Below are positions 59,883 to 64,000 of a stretch of 64,000 nt of DNA, in pieces. The stretch is from assembly GCF_014636495.1 (NCBI RefSeq), contig NZ_BMEM01000005.1, positions 62,001 through 126,000 of the forward strand, given 5' to 3'. The position numbers and the translations under genes were made by a program. Every line of letters begins with the position of its first letter. The first letter of the stretch is position 1. The notes under the pieces are model-generated. The model ran no database searches, had not been told where the DNA came from, and was given only the letters and a program-made list of their open reading frames with translations. Origin of the DNA: Ornithinimicrobium tianjinense (GTDB lineage Bacteria > Actinomycetota > Actinomycetes > Actinomycetales > Dermatophilaceae).

Positions 59883-61885
59883 GCAACCGGACCTCTGCCG
59901 CGATCGGGGGGGACACGGGGGGCGGAGCCCCCCGTGCGACCACCTTCCCGCGCCTCCTCGACACTCTCGCCGCCGAGCGCCCCGACGGGGTCGCGATGCA
60001 GGAGAAGCTCTACGGCATCTGGCAGCCCCTCACCTTCTCCGACTACCGCCGCCGCGTCGAGGACTTCGCCCACGGCCTGGCCGGTTATGGCGTGCAGCGC
60101 GGCGAGATCGTCGCCGTCCTCGGCGACAACCGCCCCGAGTGGCTCATCGCCGAGCTGGCCGCGCAGGCCATCGGCGCCGCCGTCGTCGGCATCTACCCGA
60201 CCTCGATCGGCGAGGAGCTGGAGCACATCCTGCGGATGTCGGCCGCGCGCGTCGTCGTCGCCGAGGACCAGGAGCAGGTCGACAAGCTGCTGCGCCTGCG
60301 CGACACCACGCCCGACCTGCCCGTCGAGCGCGTCGTCTTCTACGACCCGCACGGCCTGGAGTCCTACGACGACCCGTGGCTGGTCGACTTCACCGAGGTC
60401 GAGCGCGCCGGGCGGCAGCGGGCCGACGCCGACCCCGGTTGGTATGCCGCGCAGGTCGCCCTGGGTGCGCCCGACGACGTCGCCGTCATCTGCACGACGT
60501 CCGGCACCACCTCCCGGCCCAAGCTGGGCGAGCTGTCGCACGCCAACCTGCTCGCGATGGCCGACCACCTCACCGAGTTCGACCCGGCCGACCACACCTA
60601 CCGCTACGTCTCCTTCCTGCCCTTCGCGTGGATCGGCGAGCAGATGCTGGCGGTGGCGATCGGCCTGTCCCGCGGCCTGACGCTGTCCTTCCCCGAGGAC
60701 GCCTCGACCCAGCGCTCGGACCTGCGCGAGATCGGTCCGGACGTGATGTTCTCCCCGCCCCGGATCTGGGAGTCGATGCTCTCGGAGGTCCAGGTCCGCA
60801 TCGACGAGGCCGGCTGGCTCAAGCGCACGGTCTTCGGCTGGGGCTACGACATCGGTGACCGTGCCGCGCAGGCCCGCACCCAGGGCCGCAAGGGCGGCAA
60901 CGCCGTGCTCACGTGGCTCGCCGACCAGGTGAGCACCCGCCCGGTCCGCGACCAGCTCGGCCTGGCCCGAATCCGCCGGGCCTACACCGGCGGCGCCCCG
61001 CTCGGCCCGGACGTCTTCCGCTTCTTCCACGCCATCGGCGTCAACCTCAAGCAGCTCTACGGGCAGACCGAGATCTGCGGCATCGCCGTGGTCCACCGCG
61101 ACGACGCGATCTCCTTCAACACCGTCGGCACCCCGATCCCGGGCACCGACCTGAGGATCAGCGACGACGGCGAGATCCTGCTGCGCTCGGCCTCGGTCTT
61201 CCGCGGCTACCACAAGCAGCCGGAGGAGACGGCCAAGGTCGTCGACGCCGAGGGCTGGCTGCACACCGGCGACGCCGGCTACCTCGACGAGCGCGGCCAG
61301 CTCGTGGTCATCGACCGCCAGAAGGACGTGCTCACCGCCCCCGACGGCAGCCGCTACTCCAGCCAGTTCATCGAGAACAAGCTCAAGTTCAGCCCCTACG
61401 TCGAGGAGGCCGTCGTCTTCGGCCCGCAGCAGGCCGGCGAGCCGATGACCGCGATGATCACCATCGACCCCGGCACGGTCGGGTCGTGGGCCGAGCACGA
61501 GCGGCTCAGCTACACGACATACACCGACCTCGCCGCGAAGGAGGAGGTCTACGACCTCCTGGCCGAGGAGGTCACCCGGGCCAACGAGGACCTCCCGGAG
61601 TCGATCCGGGTCGGGCGCTTCCTGCTGCTCCACAAGCAGCTCGACCCCGACGACGACGAGATCACCCGCACCCGCAAGGTGCGCCGCAACGTCATCGACG
61701 AGCGGTATGCCGACCTCATCGCCGCCCTCCGCCGGGGTGACGACCAGGTCGGGATCACCAGCCGGATCACCTACCAGGACGGCACGTCGGTCGTCCGCGA
61801 GCTGGCGCTGCGCATCTTCGACCTGTCGACCTACACGATCCCCCCCGGCCGCGGCCGCCGTCCCGTCTGGAGCGGCCGGCGCTGA
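59879..61885 (+). CDS. AMP-dependent long-chain-type acyl-CoA ligase in Liv operon
   Basis: A 668-residue ANL enzyme with an intact ATP loop, ICTTSGTTSRPKLGELSH (about residues 203-220), ANL motifs YGQTEICGIAVVH and WLHTGDAGYLDERGQLVVIDRQKD, and EITRTRKVRRNVIDERYA at the C-terminus where the catalytic Lys is expected. The first loop Pro-Lys-Gly is PKLG. It should activate the acid delivered by the transporter to its CoA thioester. ATG overlaps the livG stop by 4 nt. It contrasts with the inactive-looking relative at 56-58 kb. Confidence 0.88.
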   Translation: MSNRTSAAIGGDTGGGAPRATTFPRLLDTLAAERPDGVAMQEKLYGIWQPLTFSDYRRRVEDFAHGLAGYGVQRGEIVAVLGDNRPEWLIAELAAQAIGAAVVGIYPTSIGEELEHILRMSAARVVVAEDQEQVDKLLRLRDTTPDLPVERVVFYDPHGLESYDDPWLVDFTEVERAGRQRADADPGWYAAQVALGAPDDVAVICTTSGTTSRPKLGELSHANLLAMADHLTEFDPADHTYRYVSFLPFAWIGEQMLAVAIGLSRGLTLSFPEDASTQRSDLREIGPDVMFSPPRIWESMLSEVQVRIDEAGWLKRTVFGWGYDIGDRAAQARTQGRKGGNAVLTWLADQVSTRPVRDQLGLARIRRAYTGGAPLGPDVFRFFHAIGVNLKQLYGQTEICGIAVVHRDDAISFNTVGTPIPGTDLRISDDGEILLRSASVFRGYHKQPEETAKVVDAEGWLHTGDAGYLDERGQLVVIDRQKDVLTAPDGSRYSSQFIENKLKFSPYVEEAVVFGPQQAGEPMTAMITIDPGTVGSWAEHERLSYTTYTDLAAKEEVYDLLAEEVTRANEDLPESIRVGRFLLLHKQLDPDDDEITRTRKVRRNVIDERYADLIAALRRGDDQVGITSRITYQDGTSVVRELALRIFDLSTYTIPPGRGRRPVWSGRR

Positions 61886-61906
61886 CGCGCCGGCAAGGAG
61901 CCCACG

Positions 61907-62779
61907 ATGTCAACCTTCCTCAACCTGCTGGTCTACGGCCTGGCCGACGGCGCCATCCTCGCGCTCGCCGCCCTCGGCTTCGTCCTCATCTACAAGGCGA
62001 CCTCGGTCATCAACTTCGCCCAGGGCGAGTTCCTGCTCGTCGGCGCCTACATGTTCTACACGGCGTTCGTCGTGCTCGGCCTGCCGCTCGTCGCGGCGGT
62101 GCTCGTCGGCGTCGTCGTCGCCACGCTCATCGGTGTGCTCGTCGAGCGTTTCATCCTGCGGCCGATGATCGGCGAGGACCCGATCAGCATCATCATGGTG
62201 ACGATCGGCCTGTCGATGCTGCTCAAGGCCCTGGTGCAGATGTTCTACGGCACCAGCCCCAAGAGCCAGCCGGCCATCCTGCCGCGCAGCTCGGTGGAGT
62301 TCCTCGGCGCGACCGTGCCGCTCAACCGGCTGCTCGTCATCCTCATCGCCGCGGTGGTGCTGACCGCCTTCACGATCTTCTTCCGCCGCTCCCGGCACGG
62401 CATCGCGATGCGCGCCGTCGCCGACGACCAGCAGGCGGCGATGACGATGGGCATCTCGGTGCGCCGCATCTTTGCCCTGGCGTGGGTGCTGGCCGCGGTG
62501 AGCGCGCTGATCGCCGGCGTGCTCCTCGCCGACATCAGCGCGGTCGACCAGAACCTCGCCGGCTTCGGCCTCATGGTCTTCCCGGTCGTCATCCTCGGCG
62601 GCCTCGACTCGGTCCCCGGCACGATCGTCGGCGGCCTGATCATCGGCCTGCTCACCCAGTTCGTCTCCGGCTACCAGGACCCGGGGCTGGCCACCGTGGT
62701 CCCGTACGTCGTGCTGGTGCTCATCCTCCTGGTGCGCCCCTACGGGCTCTTCGGCGAGACGCGGATCGAGAGGGTCTGA
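61907..62779 (+). CDS. Liv-type ABC permease, LivH-like
   Basis: A 290-residue permease with about eight helices. The N-terminal LADGAILALAALGFVLIYKATSVINFAQGEF (in parts) is the LivH signature, GIAMRAVADDQQAAMTMGI is the coupling loop and VVILGGLDSVPGTIVGGLIIG ends the core. AAGGAG precedes the ATG. Works with LivM and the ATPases. Confidence 0.93.
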   Translation: MSTFLNLLVYGLADGAILALAALGFVLIYKATSVINFAQGEFLLVGAYMFYTAFVVLGLPLVAAVLVGVVVATLIGVLVERFILRPMIGEDPISIIMVTIGLSMLLKALVQMFYGTSPKSQPAILPRSSVEFLGATVPLNRLLVILIAAVVLTAFTIFFRRSRHGIAMRAVADDQQAAMTMGISVRRIFALAWVLAAVSALIAGVLLADISAVDQNLAGFGLMVFPVVILGGLDSVPGTIVGGLIIGLLTQFVSGYQDPGLATVVPYVVLVLILLVRPYGLFGETRIERV

Positions 62780-62782
62780 CCG

Positions 62783-63847
62783 ATGTCCAACGTGACCGCC
62801 ACCGGCATCTACCACCGGACCTACGCCTCCGAGCTGCGCCTGCGCAGCACCCGCGCGGAGTACGTCCGCCTCGGCCTGATGGTCGTGCTGCTGCTCGTCC
62901 TGCCGTTCGTGCTCGACAACTACTGGCTCTCGATCGTCAACACGATCCTCATCGCGGTGATCGGCGCCGTCGGCCTGAACATCCTCGTGGGCTACACCGG
63001 CCAGATCTCCCTGGGCCAGGGCGGCTTCATGGCCGTCGGTGCCTACAGCTCGGCGATCCTCGCCGAACGGATGGGCATGCCCGTTCCGGTCGCCATCGTC
63101 CTCGCCGTGCTCCTCACCGCCGCGATCGGCACCTTCTTCGGGCTGCCGGGCCTGCGGCTCAAGGGCCTCTACCTGGCGATCGCGACGCTGGCCTCCCAGC
63201 AGATCATCGAGTTCGTCATCCGCCGCTGGGGCTGGCTCACCGAGGACCGGGGCTACATCACCCTGGACCGGCTCTCGATCTTCGGCTGGACGCTGCCGCG
63301 CGAGTCCTTTGAGCAGAGCTGGTACTGGATCCTCATGCTCCTCGCGCTGCTCGCCGTGCTGGCCGCCCGCAACCTCTTCCGCACCGGACTGGGGCGCAGC
63401 TTCATGGCCGTGCGCGACCAGGACATCGCGGCCGAGGCGATCGGCGTCAACCTCACCACCGCCAAGCTCACCGCCTTCGCCGTCTCCAGCGGCTTCGTCG
63501 GCCTCGCCGGGGCGCTCACCGCGCACTACACCGAGACGGTCACCTGGGAGGCGTTCACGCTCAACGTCTCGATCACCTACCTGGCGATGATCATCGTCGG
63601 CGGCCTCGGCAGCATCGCCGGGGCGGTCTACGGGGCGATCTTCATGTCGCTGCTGCCGGTGCTCATCCGCACCGTCGCCGACGTCGTCGGCCCGGCCGCG
63701 CCGTGGCTGTCCAACCAGCTGCCGGCGATCCAGAACGCCGTCTTCGGCCTGGTGATCATCCTCTTCCTCATCATCGAGCCCCGCGGCCTCAACAGGCTGT
63801 GGGAGCGGATGAAGGAGTACGTCCGCTACTGGCCGTTCCGCTACTGA
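62783..63847 (+). CDS. Liv-type ABC permease, LivM-like
   Basis: A 354-residue permease. About 38 cytosolic residues precede eight to nine helices. Family motifs: NILVGYTGQISLGQGGFMAVG, FGLPGLRLKGLYLAIATLA, SFMAVRDQDIAAEAIGVNL (coupling loop) and MIIVGGLGSIAGAVYGA. It begins 3 nt after the livH stop. Confidence 0.93.
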   Translation: MSNVTATGIYHRTYASELRLRSTRAEYVRLGLMVVLLLVLPFVLDNYWLSIVNTILIAVIGAVGLNILVGYTGQISLGQGGFMAVGAYSSAILAERMGMPVPVAIVLAVLLTAAIGTFFGLPGLRLKGLYLAIATLASQQIIEFVIRRWGWLTEDRGYITLDRLSIFGWTLPRESFEQSWYWILMLLALLAVLAARNLFRTGLGRSFMAVRDQDIAAEAIGVNLTTAKLTAFAVSSGFVGLAGALTAHYTETVTWEAFTLNVSITYLAMIIVGGLGSIAGAVYGAIFMSLLPVLIRTVADVVGPAAPWLSNQLPAIQNAVFGLVIILFLIIEPRGLNRLWERMKEYVRYWPFRY

Positions 63848-63919
63848 CCCGGCGCACCCCGACCCGACCCTGACAGACCACTCACGCACACGCCATACCC
63901 ACCCTCTGAAGGAGAAATC

Positions 63920-64000
63920 ATGAACGCACGACGCGGTGCACTCATCGCCTCTCTCGCCGCGCTGGCGCTCGGCCTGTCCGCCTGCGGCGGCGGCGACGGT
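63920..64000 (+). CDS. Substrate-binding lipoprotein of the Liv-type transporter, 5' end only
   Basis: The first 27 codons are present; the window ends inside the gene. MNARRGALIASLAALALGLS is a lipoprotein signal with lipobox LSAC followed by a Gly-rich linker. GGAGAAATC is the Shine-Dalgarno. Position after livH-livM makes a periplasmic-type binding protein the expected product. Confidence 0.75.
   Translation, partial: MNARRGALIASLAALALGLSACGGGDG

Noticed and set aside
61910-63889. Open frame antisense to livH-livM
   Set aside because: His/Asp/Glu/Arg-rich translation without domains; a mirror of hydrophobic codons on the plus strand.
1-64000. GTATGNCG as the Chi site of the RecBCD encoded here
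   Set aside because: Chi sites are usually strongly oriented relative to replication; the two orientations here are mixed (27 and 17), so it is kept only as one untested option.
1-64000. tRNA, rRNA, insertion sequences or prophage
   Set aside because: I saw no cloverleaf-like GGTTCGA-containing tRNA gene, no rRNA segment and no transposase, integrase or phage gene.

Overview
The window is very GC-rich DNA (roughly 72% by impression) with dense, often 4-nt-overlapping operons, GTG starts, many starts that lie 6-8 nt after a TANNNT-like -10 box (leaderless style), CWB2 cell-wall proteins, RecBCD, an actinobacterial hut cluster and a soluble ZAS anti-sigma factor. This fits a high-GC actinobacterium, probably Micrococcales near Intrasporangiaceae/Ornithinimicrobiaceae (inference; no rRNA or tRNA gene is present to confirm it).

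Layout. 0-7 kb: DUF4395 protein, then a histidine-degradation operon (M20 amidohydrolase, P-loop kinase-like, hutF, hutI), a DUF1761 protein and an RNA-processing MBL/beta-CASP enzyme. 7-10 kb: a NarL-type two-component system and a paired SMR exporter whose first gene has a triplicated first helix. 10-15.5 kb: MacB-type ABC exporter, an overlapping sigma/anti-sigma/85-aa trio, DoxX-like protein. 15.5-24.2 kb: recC-recB-recD on the minus strand. 24.3-28.2 kb: an unfamiliar four-gene operon (M6 metallopeptidase without signal peptide and with a Lys/Glu-rich tail, an ATP-grasp-like partner, a complete ATP-grasp ligase, a small beta-rich protein). 28.2-33.8 kb: YbaK protein, CueP copper lipoprotein, and two secreted CWB2-anchored proteins (S1 protease; SGNH hydrolase). 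33.8-38 kb: branched-chain 2-oxoacid dehydrogenase operon and divergent Lrp regulator. 38-43.4 kb: metallothionein-like protein, LigD PE-POL protein, PadR/membrane-protein pair, secreted subtilisin. 43.9-48.9 kb: dapB-dapA-dapD-dapC-lysA-like operon. 49-55 kb: second two-component system, esterase, ArsR/SRPBCC pair, stand-alone ATP-grasp. 55-56.2 kb: AbiEi/DUF559-type protein bracketed by inverted 57-bp repeats. 56.2-64 kb: an acyl-CoA-synthetase-like protein lacking catalytic motifs, IclR regulator, and a Liv-type ABC transporter operon with an embedded acyl-CoA ligase.

Two sequence-level patterns cut across the genes. First, the 8-mer GTATGNCG (mostly GTATGCCG) occurs about 69 times on the two strands by hand count, in every reading frame and between genes; only about 3 other GTATG words lack the NCG. 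Second, short tandem repeats (13, 32-33, 47, 54/60, 74 bp periods) are scattered through gaps, and related 33-bp units also form the interdomain linker of the BCDH E2 protein.

Reading frames and residues were read directly; family names come from recognised motifs, not from database searches. Start sites are inferred from Shine-Dalgarno sequences, gene overlap or -10 spacing.
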